Assembly: GCA_024220525.1 (NCBI GenBank)
Contig: JAMYWO010000363.1
Location: forward strand, 1 to 35,344
DNA length: 35,344 bases
From: Cochliopodium minus
Taxonomy: Eukaryota > Discosea > Himatismenida > Cochliopodiidae
Direction: 5' to 3'
Shown in pieces: positions 26,401 through 34,929 of this stretch. The position numbers were made by a program, and so were the translations under genes. The notes under the pieces are model-generated. The model did not search any database. It was given only the letters and a program-made list of their open reading frames with translations, and was not told where the DNA came from. How positions within the stretch are numbered: position 1 is the first letter of the stretch; every line of letters begins with the position of its first letter.

Positions 26401-27985
26401 AAGTTAAAATAGTAAGAAATCTTGGAGTTTTCTTGATTGGTGGATTTTTTGATGCTTTGAGCAGGACTTCTGTGCTCTATTTTGTTTTTTTGTCTTTCCT
26501 TGCTGAATTTTTCGTATAATTTGGAGTAATCTGTTACTACTACCCTTATTAATTCGAAGCTAGGAGATTTCGATTTCCTTCGTTTCTTTTCTCTTTAGGA
26601 AAAAAAAAATGAGATAAATTTGGAATGTAAATGATAAAAAAATTTGAATGAAATTTAATTAATTTTGAAAAGAATAAAATAATTTTTAGGAAAAAATAAT
26701 TATAAGGAAATAATAATTTGTATCAAAAATAATATTAAAAAAAATAAATCCAAAAATAAAAAATAAATTTAAAAATAAAAAATAAATTTAAAAAAGAAAA
26801 TAAATAAATTGTTTAAATGGAAAAATTGTTTACAAAAATACAGATTTTTGCTCTTCGGTAGAATCTTCGCTGTCGTTTTTGCTTCCATTGTCCGCAGTCT
26901 TTTCATCTTCATCCTCGTCAATTAGATCCTCTTCAGTGTCGATGTTAGTTTCCATATTTTTCATGTTATCATTGATGTAATCGATGACTTTCAAGAGATT
27001 TTCAATGGCTTTTTCTTTTTTAATCACTTCCTTTCTTTCGCAACACCAAGCGAAAAATTCTCTATAATGTTTTAGGATGCTGGTTTCTTCTAATGATTCT
27101 GTGAAATTTTTGAATGTCTCGTAAAAACTGTCAGTTCCAAAAAAGGCTTCATCGAATTTTTGAAGATCGATCTTGTTTTTGAGAAAAATAAAATATATTT
27201 TGTCTCTTTGATCTTTCTTTTTGTTGTTTAAGCTTCTAAATTTTGTGTATTCTCTGTATATTCTACAAAATTTCCCTATATCATCCAATTTCATCTAAAT
27301 TTAAAGAAAAAAAGTTTGTTAATTGAAAATTAGTTAAATTTTCCTTCAAAAAAGGTGTATTTTTGAATTTATTTAGACTTTTAGTAATAGTGATAACAAA
27401 ATTAATTTAATTTAATGAAAACTACTCTTCGGAGTATTTTTTTAAGAAAAAGTCAAATAATTATGTGGAATTAGATCGAATGATTCATATAATTTTCTAG
27501 AACATGTATTTAATGATTATTTTAGTGTTGATAACAATTAATTGTCTTTAAAGTTAAATATACAAGATTTAAATTTTTATAATTTTCCTCAATTTTTTTT
27601 TTTCAAATACCTTGTCCAATGATTTGTATTTTTCCAAAGATTCATTCAATTTTTCTATCATCGATTTAACATTTTGAACCAAATCTCCATTTTCAGAGTT
27701 GTTTTTTTTCAGCCAATCCATAAATGAAAGGAGATTAGTGATATTTTCAATTTTGGTCGTTATTCTCGTTCTATTATTAAATCCTTGGATCATAAATTGA
27801 TTAAATGTCTCCAAAATTCCTTCCTTTTCGAAGAAGGACACATCATCAATGTATTTATTAGAATTACTTTCCATGAATCTGAAAAATGCCTTTATAAAGA
27901 CAGATGAATTAATAATGCCATTTTCTTCTTTTATTTCTTCCTTTTTAAATTCATCATACTTCTGTATCAACGTATAATTTTTCAT
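23460..27985 (-). CDS. Nuclear-type protein: three copies of an unknown helical domain, three AT-hook-like motifs, coiled coil, Pro-rich tail; 870 aa, 8 exons
   Basis: Exons on the minus strand: 27985-27611, 27294-26834, 26592-26286, 26068-25782, 25564-25188, 24862-24450, 24060-23832, 23623-23460 (871 codons, TAA). Residues 1-380 hold three divergent copies of a roughly 100-residue helical unit. Matching blocks are DDVSFFEKEGILETFNQFMI, FDEAFFGTDSFYETFKNF and EADYFAKPEFDENLQIFKKF, each followed later by a helix with FMDWLKK, FFAWCCER or FFVWCSEK. Next are basic clusters (SSSKRKRRKSVS, KKKKTRAGRKS) and three AT-hook-like motifs, VGRGRGRKPA, KGRGRGRRST and KRGRGRRKK, which in known proteins bind the AT minor groove. 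A Lys/Glu coiled coil (LGLLEKAFKSLKNEKKKVVL onward) and PPPPPP/PPPPP-containing, Asn/Gln-rich segments end the protein. A chromatin or DNA-bound role is inferred. Alternative: exon 1 may be a separate 138-residue single-exon gene (27569-27985), because exon 2 begins with ATG; the shared domain and phase 0 junction favour one gene. Confidence 0.65.
24061..24449 (-). other. Long A/T-only intron (389 nt)
   Basis: Intron between the coiled-coil exon and the Pro-rich exon of the AT-hook protein. It is almost pure A and T, with A-rich plus strand and T-rich sense strand, and has no other feature. A similar 325-nt intron lies at 24863-25187. Confidence 0.8.
27295..27610 (-). other. 316-nt intron or intergenic gap with a UUCG hairpin
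   Basis: This stretch separates exons 1 and 2 of the AT-hook protein. On the plus strand, TACTC-TTCG-GAGTA (27423-27436) forms a 5-bp stem capped by a C(UUCG)G tetraloop, followed by seven T. The sequence is less homopolymeric than other introns. If exon 1 is its own gene, this is an intergenic spacer. Confidence 0.4.
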
Positions 27986-28266
27986 TTTTTTTTTTTTATT
28001 TTTTTTATTTATTATTTAATTAAAAAATAACAGAAAATTTATAATTTTTGATAGGATTTTTAAATTATTTCGTTTTTTGACTTGGATATTCTTACAACGT
28101 ATAATATCTTCTTTTTGATATTATATTTTTATTTTAGGCATTTTTATTTGGATTTGAGAAATAAAAAAAAAAAAAGCTTTCAATGCCGCAAAAAACTTTC
28201 AATCATAAAAAAATTTGTCAAGTGAAGTGTTTCAAGAAAAAAAAAAGTTTTAATTGTAGCTTTGTC
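27986..28266. other. Spacer AT-hook gene / selenoprotein gene
   Basis: AT-rich region holding the promoter of the minus-strand gene starting at 27985 and the distal 3' UTR of the selenoprotein gene. The motif CTTTCAAT occurs twice (about 28176-28183 and 28196-28203). No ORF or RNA gene recognised. Confidence 0.5.
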
Positions 28267-28339
28267 TTAAAATTTTGTCGATTTGTGTGATATCCAAAAA
28301 AGATGGACTTTAACTCACAAATTTCATAATAAATTTTAA
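28267..28339 (-). promoter_or_regulatory. SECIS element, form 2
   Basis: On the minus strand, 64 nt after the TAG stop. Helix I: 9 bp, 28339-28331 with 28275-28267. Core quartet: UGAA (28326-28323, in AUGA) opposite CGAC (28280-28277), giving tandem G.A/A.G pairs. Helix II: 7 Watson-Crick pairs, 28322-28316 with 28287-28281, then a mismatch and one more G-C. Unpaired apical AAA at 28311-28309, 11 nt after the quartet, which is the spacing expected for SECIS. A short helix III (28308-28304 with 28296-28292) is capped by a 7-nt loop, which makes it form 2. SECIS hairpins recruit SBP2 and EFSec so that UGA is read as selenocysteine. Position, motifs and spacing all fit. Confidence 0.88.
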
Positions 28340-28403
28340 AAAAAAAGTCATCAAAAAAAATCAAAGTTTTCCATGAAAAAATATTAAACAGAAAAGGAAT
28401 GTT

Positions 28404-29606
28404 CTATAGAGTGAACTTGTCATATTCTTCTTTGAGTCTTTGATACATTTCATCCATATCATAATTCCATTCATAAGTATCCGCAACATATACAATAGTG
28501 TCTTTTTTACCATTGACAAGCCAGTATCTAAAATAAATTTTAAAAAATAAAAATAAAAAATAATAAATGTTAAGATAATTACTTCTCGGGCCATGCATAA
28601 AATTTGCTATCGAAATCATTTTCGATAGTGTCAACAAAGGTTGAAATAGGGTATTTCAAATACTCCTTCATAAATTTGGCGGCATTGATTCTCTCTTCCA
28701 AAGTTTTGTGAGACTTGATACACAAAGAATTGCTAATTTTCCAACCATCCTCCGCATGAGCTAAAAAAAAATTAAATTTATAATTGAATTCAATTGAATT
28801 TTATTTTTTAACCTTCTCTTAAATAAATATGAACAAATTTTATTTTGTCAGCAAATTCTCTTTCCATTTTGATAAAGGAATCTACAACATATCTAAATGG
28901 AGGTCTAAAATTTTTTGATTTTTTTTTTGTTGAAATATTTAATTTTTTGGTTTTTAATTGGTTGAAGCGTTAATTTTACCATGAAACGGTTCCTCCTATC
29001 AAAAAAACCATTCTTGATTCGTTTTTTATAAAAGTTTTTAGGTTGAAGATGTTTCCTTCAAGATCACTCACATTTGCATCTTTAAAATGAAAAATATAAT
29101 TACAATTGAGATATGATTTGATATTTTGGGTATGGAAGAATAATTTCTTTACCAGGTATTGTATCTCCTTCATATAATGATTCTGATGGAGAATAATCAA
29201 ACTTTATGAACAATGCTGCTTCAGATATTCTTTCATTCCCACTATATATAGCTCTTATTTTTCTATATTGATCCAACATATATTCACTAGCTAAAAAAAA
29301 AAAATCATTTGAAGAAAAAGAAATTAATTCTTTGTTTACATTCAAATCCAAAATGTTCCAATACTGTTTTTTGTATTTGTATGTTCACTCTTTTATAATT
29401 ATATCCTATATTTTCTTTCGAATATTCTTCTATTGTTTCATCTGATAATCTCAATTCAGTTTCTTTTTCGAGCATCTTTATTGCCAATTCAACATCATAA
29501 AGGAAAGCTCCTTTTTTTTCAAAATTTATAGTATAAAATGAGTTTTTAATATATGTGAAAAAAAAATACGATCAGAATATTCCTTTATATGATCAATATC
29601 GTTCAT
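28404..29606 (-). CDS. Iodothyronine-deiodinase-like selenoprotein, 279 aa, 7 exons, Sec149
   Basis: Exons on the minus strand: 29606-29570, 29510-29340, 29290-29153, 29079-28980, 28904-28813, 28760-28583, 28527-28404 (280 codons, TAG). Residues 115-279 are a thioredoxin-fold deiodinase domain: GDTIPDANVSDLEGNIFNL, VFLIGGTVS-Sec-PPFR, FVHIYLREAHAEDGW, KSHKTLEERINAAKFM, TFVDTIEND, YAWPEKYWLVNG. The active-site segment matches the GSCT-Sec-PPF signature of deiodinases. Codon 149 is TGA, made by joining TG (end of exon 4) to A (start of exon 5); the reading frame continues perfectly beyond it. Residues 13-110 match the helical N-terminal region of bacterial DIO-like proteins (VLEHFGFESSEYMLDQYRKI). 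No signal peptide or membrane anchor is obvious, unlike vertebrate enzymes. Substrate unknown; thyroid hormone is unlikely in a protist, and a general reductase or peroxidase role is inferred. A SECIS lies in the 3' UTR. Confidence 0.9.
28904..28981 (-). other. Selenocysteine TGA codon split by a phase-2 intron
   Basis: The T and G are at 28981-28980, followed by donor GTAAAATT. The A is at 28904, after acceptor TTTTAG. The intron spans 28979-28905. Before splicing, the exon 4 frame reads TGG TAA, so unspliced RNA would hide the Sec codon and stop at once. Confidence 0.88.
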
Positions 29607-30019
29607 TTCCGTTCACTCTTATAATTGATGTTTGAGAACAACTTTGATTATTTTTTAATAAATATTAAAAAAAATATGAACAAATATAACAACCTCCCAC
29701 AAAATATGATCCAATTCATTCTATTTATCATTCATTGATCAAATTTAACTGAATATGGGAACTATTTTGAAATTATCAAAAATAATGCGGATTTCTCCTT
29801 TTGAATGAATTGAAAAATCAATTTTGGATTTGCAATTGATGATCATATTTGGCCTACCTTTTTAAAAATAGTGCCAAAAAATAATTATAAAGATGGGTTT
29901 ATTTGAAATAATATGGAATTTGAAAAAAGAAACTATCTCTGAATTATCACAAAAAAAGCCTAAATTGAAGATCACAAAACAATATTCAATAAAAAATAAA
30001 AGAAATAAAAAAAAAAAAG
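29607..30019. other. Divergent intergenic region, selenoprotein / Sel1 gene
   Basis: 413 bases of mixed AT-rich DNA between start codons at 29606 (minus) and 30020 (plus); both promoters must lie here. Several TGATCAA/TTGATCA-like words recur, but no named element is clear. Confidence 0.5.
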
Positions 30020-32245
30020 ATGCAGGAATTAGAAAGGATATTTAACCAAATTAAATACTCTTACAAAGAGATAGATAGAGATATTTTGATTGAAGCAATC
30101 TATCACGGAACTAAAAAGAAAATATGGAAGACAATATTGACCGAAAGAAACTTTTTGAGGGTAATAAAAACACCCAACAAGAATACAACAACATGGGTAT
30201 GAAAAAAAAAAAAATATTGAGAGGATATATAAACAAATATTTCAAAAACATAATTATACAAAAGTTTCATTTTGTAAATAAATTTAAAATTTGAAAAAGA
30301 TTGAATTATCAAAGTACAATTTATATTTTTTTAAATCCATTCCCGTTCATTTAACTCCTTTTAACGTACCTATAATTTATAATTTCCTCTTTATAAACTC
30401 CTTCAATTAATTCATTTTCATAGATTCACTTCAGAATGGTCCTAAAAAAGTGTTTCCAAAACAAATATAAGAGCACATTCTCGGATGATCCCTTCATGAA
30501 TATCTTGAAGATAGAATGTGACGATGAAATCGTACAAAAGCTTATAGGGAAGATATACATCGAATTGGTCAACAAAAAGGAAGATTCAATATCAGATCTT
30601 GTAAAGAACTTTGAAGATATCTCCAAGGAAGAATCCACCAGCAAGAGGATCCATGATTATCAGACCTTCTCCCTCAAACTTGTGGATATGTTGAAGATAT
30701 TATCGAAAGAAAAGGTATATATGGAAGATTCTCTATCAAAAATGGAAAACAAAATGGTAAGGATATAAAAAGAAATAAAAATTTTTTTAATTTCATTATA
30801 ATGTTAGCGGATGTTTTTTTATATTAAAATATTAATTCAATTTATCTGAAAAAATTTTTTATTAAAGTACAAAGCAACCAAAAACAAGTCAAACAACGAA
30901 ATTATCAAGGCCATGGAACTCTACTACGGTATCTCTTACACCCAAAACGAAGTGAAAGCCAAAGAAAAACTCCTCTCCAGCTATGAGAAAGGAAACAAGA
31001 TAGCAATGGGTTTATTATATTATTTTGGGGAAGGAGGTCTCGAAAAAGATTACCAAAAAGCAAGTGAAATCTTCATTGGTATTTTTTTTTTTTTCTTTGT
31101 TATTTCTTAATATTTGATTAATTTTTTGATTTTTAATTTTTTGTGAAAAGAATTTACTAAGAAAGAAAAAATTCAAATTCCTCATAAAATGGTTGAAAGA
31201 AAATTAATGGGTTATTGTTTATTTTTTGTGGTAAATTTTTTTTTTGTTAACTTTGACAACACTTAAGTTTTTATATTTTTTTTTTATATTTCGAAGGGAA
31301 AAATGTATAATGAAGGAAACTTCCTCAAAAAAAATTACAAAAAATCAATAAAATACTACGAAAGATCTATTTTGTACGAGAATCCTCTTGCAATGAAGGT
31401 AAAATTTTTATTTCATAGATTTTTATTTATTTTCATTTATTTTTATTTATTTATTATTTATTTATTATTTATTATTTATTTATTATTTATTTATTATTTA
31501 TTTTTATTTATTTTTATTTATTTTTATTTATTTTTATTTATTTTTATTTATTTTTGTTTTGTTTTCTATCAAAAAAAGAACCTTGCATCACTTTATGATC
31601 ATGACAATTTAAAGGAAGGTGTACCCAAAAATATAAATAAAGCAATAGAGTTATACCAAAGAGCAATACACTTGGGATACAGCGGAGCATATAACAACTT
31701 GGCTTGTAATTTTTTTTAAATAAATTTTAAATTCTTTTTTTCAATTATTTTTTTAAAAAAAAAAAATTATTCACAAAAAAAAAATAGTGATTTATCATCA
31801 TGGAAAAGAAAATGTTCCCAAAAATCTCAAGAAGGCAATTCAACTTTATAAACAAGCGATTTTGTTGGGAAATCCTGTCAGTCTCAATAATTTAGCACGT
31901 AAAAAAAAAAAAATTTAATTATTTTTTCTTTTTTACTTTTTATTTTCAATTTTTATATTTTTTTTTTTTTATTTTTTTTTTTTGTTAGATATTTATCATT
32001 ATGGCGAAGATGGAACAGAGATCAAAATCGAAAAAGCAATCTATCTTTACGAAAGGTCAATCATGATGGGTTGCACCACTGCCATGATCAATCTCGCCAC
32101 CATTTATCATTATGGTCAAAATGGAGTTTCTGCCAACTTCAAAAGAGCTTTGAATCTCTATGATCAATCTATTAAACTGGGGAATAATACTTGTAAACAA
32201 AATTTTGAGGAATTGATTAATAAATCGAAAAATTATGTTAATTAA
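30020..32245 (+). CDS. Sel1-like repeat protein, 465 aa, 8 exons
   Basis: Exons: 30020-30196, 30424-30756, 30868-31078, 31151-31230, 31297-31398, 31579-31705, 31788-31898, 31989-32245 (466 codons, TAA). The C-terminal half (from about residue 190) is a run of Sel1-like repeats, an alpha/alpha superhelix used for protein binding. Examples are AMGLLYYFGEGGLEKDYQKA, VGKMYNEGNFLKKNYKKSIK, LASLYDHDN...GVPKNINKAI, LIYHHGKENVPKNLKKAIQL, HIYHYGEDG...IKIEKAIY and IYHYGQNGVSANFKRALNLY. The first about 190 residues are charged and helical and are not recognised. Exons 6-8 each carry roughly one repeat, suggesting repeat growth by exon duplication. Exon 1 could instead end at 30157 (donor after TTGAGG); 30196 was chosen because the extra codons look coding. 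Cellular role unknown; Sel1 proteins often act as adaptors in ER or signalling complexes. Confidence 0.85.
30801..30820. repeat. Possible third copy of the TGTTAGCGGAT motif
   Basis: In intron 2 of the Sel1 gene, ATGTTAGCGGATGTT shares TGTTAGCGGAT with the element at 17001-17060. A weaker relative, ATGTTCGCGGAAATTTT, sits in an intron near 26182. GC-bearing words like this are rare in these introns. Confidence 0.3.
31399..31578 (+). repeat. TTTTTATTTA-type repeats in Sel1 gene intron 5
   Basis: Repeats of TTTAT(T)TA and TTTTTATTTA units fill most of this 180-nt intron. It is simple-sequence DNA with no coding content. Confidence 0.7.
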
Positions 32246-32676
32246 AATTCAACTCTATTTATCCAAAATTTAAAATTTATAATTTTTTTTTGTATTAATT
32301 ATGGAATTTCAAAGCAATTCGATTTTATAATTTTTTTAATATAGAAATTAATTGATTTCTATATCAATTATTTATTCTTATATTCACTTCCTAATTTAGT
32401 CAAATATTGTTCAAAATAATTTGAACAGTTCTCAAATTGGAGATAAGAATGTTAGTTTGATTTTTAACAATAAAATGAACTTTTATAAAATCTTTGCCAT
32501 TTGCTTACCAAAAATTATTTATTAAGAAAGGTAAGAAATGTGAATATTTTAAAAAAATTTTTGTGAGAATTTGTTAATTTGTAAATTAATTAATTTATAA
32601 TATCCTTTTAATATTTTTTTGTTTTTGAAAAGGTTTATAAAAAAAAATAAAAAAAATCCATTTTTATTATTTGAAA
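32246..32676. other. Intergenic region, Sel1 / collagen-like gene
   Basis: 431 AT-rich bases containing the 3' UTR of the Sel1 gene and the promoter of the collagen-like gene. No ORF, RNA gene or repeat of note. Confidence 0.5.
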
Positions 32677-34114
32677 ATGAGGTTCCTTCATTTTTGTTCA
32701 CTTATGGCAATATTTTTGATGATATGCTTGATCTCAGCCCAAAATACATCAGAAAATGGTGATAATCAAAAGAAAGCAAGGAATTATAATGAAGAGGAAG
32801 GGATTGAAACAAATTTTTCCTATGGAAATGAAGAAATAGAAGATAATCACCAATATAGAGATGGAGATAATGATGATGGATACCATTCTAATCACAGATC
32901 ACATAAATTGGTTAAAGGAGAACCTGGTTTAAAAGGAGAAAGAGGGGAAGTTGGTTTAAAGGGAGAAAAGGGAGAGGTGAGAAGAGGAAGGAAGGGAGAG
33001 AAGGGTGAGGTTGGATCGAAGGGTGAACAAGGTGTAGGGAGACGTGGCAGACATGGTTTCAAAGGTGATCGAGGTGATCAAGGAGAAAAAGGTCAGAAGG
33101 GAGAATGTCAAATCATACATGATCATAGGTAAATCTTTGAATTTAAGAAAAAATAAAATCCATCATTGCATAAAATCTAATTTTCTTTTCTCATTTTTAT
33201 TTTCCTTATATTTTTTGTTAGAGAGCATTATGGATTTGAAGATGGTTTTGATGGAAGACCTTTTGATCGTCGTTATTTCAGAAATAAAGGAGAGAAGGGA
33301 GATTCTATCAAGGGCGAAAAAGGGAGAAGAGGAAGGCATGGTGTTGCTGGATTGAAGGGGGAGAAGGGTGATGCTGGAACAACTGGGGAAAAGGGACAAA
33401 GAGGAAAAAAAGGTAATCAAAGAAAAATGTAAATTAGGAAAATAAATGAGAAATTCCATTTTAAGGATAAAAATATTATTTTTTTAATTTTTTAATTTTA
33501 TATTTTTTATATAATTTATATTTTATTATTCACCTTGATATTTATGAAATAAAGGAAAAAATGGAAAAAGAGGATACAAAGGAGTTAAAGGTGATCGTGG
33601 TAGGAGAGGTGTTCCTGGAATCCAAGGTGTAAGAGGAGAGGACGGAAAGGAAGGAGAGAAGGGAGCACCTGGTGTCATGGGGCTGAGAGGTAAACGTGGA
33701 AGAAGGGGTGAGCAAGGTATCCAGGGAATTGAGGGGCCAAGAGGACAAAAGGGAGATGCTGCAGATACCAAGCAGACCTTGAAAGAAGTCAAACAATATA
33801 TCAAGAAAAAAATTTCACAAGATGAATCAAAGAAGGGTAAATTTGATAAAAATTCAAAATAATCAACAATTTTAATTTAAATTTTTTAATTTTTTAATTT
33901 TCTCCTATTAGAGGATATCCTTAAAAATCAAGAAAAGCAGGAAGAAAGAATCGATGAACTAGAAAAAGAGGAGAAGACTTACAAGACTAAAATCGATGAA
34001 CTAGAAGAACAAAACCATAATCTTCAACTCCAAAACGAAAAAGAACAAAAGGAGATCAATGAGTTAGAAAGAAAGTTCTCAAACTTTGCTGATTCCCGCC
34101 ACAAGAACTATTAA
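32677..34114 (+). CDS. Secreted collagen-like protein with C-terminal coiled coil, 375 aa, 4 exons
   Basis: Exons: 32677-33128, 33222-33412, 33555-33836, 33912-34114 (376 codons, TAA). The N terminus is a signal peptide (basic MRFLHF, hydrophobic core [10 protein letters not shown], likely cut after SAQ). Residues about 20-80 are acidic and Asn-rich. Then come interrupted Gly-X-Y tracts in three exons ([77 protein letters not shown]). X and Y are mostly Lys, Arg, Glu and Asp, with few Pro, so a triple helix would rely on salt bridges, as in bacterial collagens. The last exon is a heptad coiled coil ([20 protein letters not shown]), a plausible trimerisation domain. Expected to be extracellular or in a cyst/cell coat; that is inference. 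ATG 32677 gives the signal peptide. Unsplit Gly codons show no breakage. Confidence 0.87.
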
Positions 34115-34373
34115 AATGCAGTATACTCAAGCATTAAAAACTTATAATAAAGATTATTTCCAAAGAAAAAAAATGTACACTTATTATAAATTATTTTTTT
34201 TTTTAATTTTTAACAAAGTTCTACAAAAAAATGACAAAGTTTTTTTTTTTTTATTGAGAAACAAAAAAAATGGTAACAAAAAAAAGATTTTGTTACTAAG
34301 ATCTTGGTTTCTCAATAAAAAAAAAATGATTATTTTTTACATAAAAGAAAAAAGTAAAGAGAAAAAAGAGAAA
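34115..34373. other. Convergent 3' region, collagen-like / kinase-tail gene
   Basis: Between the stops at 34112-34114 (plus) and 34374-34376 (minus). It contains the inverted repeat at 34249-34320 and no believable gene. An open frame running through it is Lys/Phe-rich, low-complexity sequence. Confidence 0.6.
34249..34320. terminator. Inverted repeat with AATAAA on both strands
   Basis: Outer arms of 14 bp, TTTTATTGAGAAAC (34249-34262) and GTTTCTCAATAAAA (34307-34320), are perfectly complementary. Inner arms of 9 bp (34273-34281 and 34288-34296, GTAACAAAA / TTTTGTTAC) pair too, with a 6-base loop. Each outer arm carries AATAAA on one strand, so both converging transcripts meet a poly(A)-like signal here. 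A two-way 3'-end region is inferred; a small mobile remnant is possible. Confidence 0.5.
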
Positions 34374-34929
34374 TTATTTTGTGTTTAGTTTCTGCATCCT
34401 CTCTTCTAGTTTCATTATCTGCATGTGTAGAGATTTTTTGTCCTCGCTGAATTCCTCCTCTGCGATGTTGTTCAACATCATTAGAATAGATTTAGCATTA
34501 TCGTAGAAACAATAAGCCTTTTTGTGTTTCTGAGTATTTTCACATTCACTTCCACTTATACCTTTTCAATAAATAATTTTAATTATTTATTTTTTTTGAA
34601 AAGTTTTTTTTTATTTTTTTATTTTTTTATTTTTTTATTTTTTTATTTTTTTATTTTTTTATTTTTTTATTTACTTATTTTTTTATTTTTTTATTTTTTT
34701 ATTTTTTTATTTTTTTATTTTTTTATTTTTTTATTTTTTTATTTTTATTATTTTATTAAATAAGTAGAATAATTATTTTTACTCATTCTTAAAGCAAACT
34801 GGTAGAGAATGGACTCTGCAGATTTAAGTTTGTCCTCCTTGATGTTTTTGTCAAACTCCATGATGGTGAACCCCAACTTCCTCACCTTATTTTTGTGCTC
34901 ATGTATGTAAAACTTTACTTTTTTGATCA
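34374..34929 (-). CDS. 3' end of a gene resembling Atg1/ULK C-terminal region (partial)
   Basis: Two minus-strand exons, 34929-34783 and 34561-34374 (TAA at 34376-34374), joined in phase. Earlier exons lie at or beyond the window edge. About 110 residues are seen, all helical: SAESILYQFALRMSISGSEC, HKKAYCFYDNAKSILMMLNN and KKSLHMQIMKLEERMQKLN. This pattern (Tyr/Ala-rich helix, ILMMLNNIA, then a helix ending KLEERMQKL) resembles the tandem MIT-like tail of Atg1/ULK kinases. The kinase domain is not in view, so the family call is tentative. It could also be another MIT-type helical protein. Confidence 0.5.
34605..34748. repeat. AT7 octamer microsatellite in intron
   Basis: About 17 copies of A plus seven T, with one impure unit, fill the intron 34562-34782 of the minus-strand gene. 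It is the reverse complement of the octamer at 1-80. Confidence 0.9.

Noticed and set aside
28304-28355. Alternative hairpin GATGACTTT / AAAGTCCATC as the SECIS
   Set aside because: It lacks the unpaired AUGA/GA quartet and the apical AA spacing; the overlapping hairpin at 28267-28339 meets all of these.
28976-28978. TAA after GGTVSW as a true stop of a truncated deiodinase-like gene
   Set aside because: A GTAAAATT donor two bases earlier and a matching acceptor at 28905 restore the full family sequence in frame, and a SECIS follows the final stop.
34086-34388. 100-codon plus-strand ORF
   Set aside because: Lys/Phe low-complexity frame overlapping the collagen gene end and the inverted repeat; no exon-like composition.
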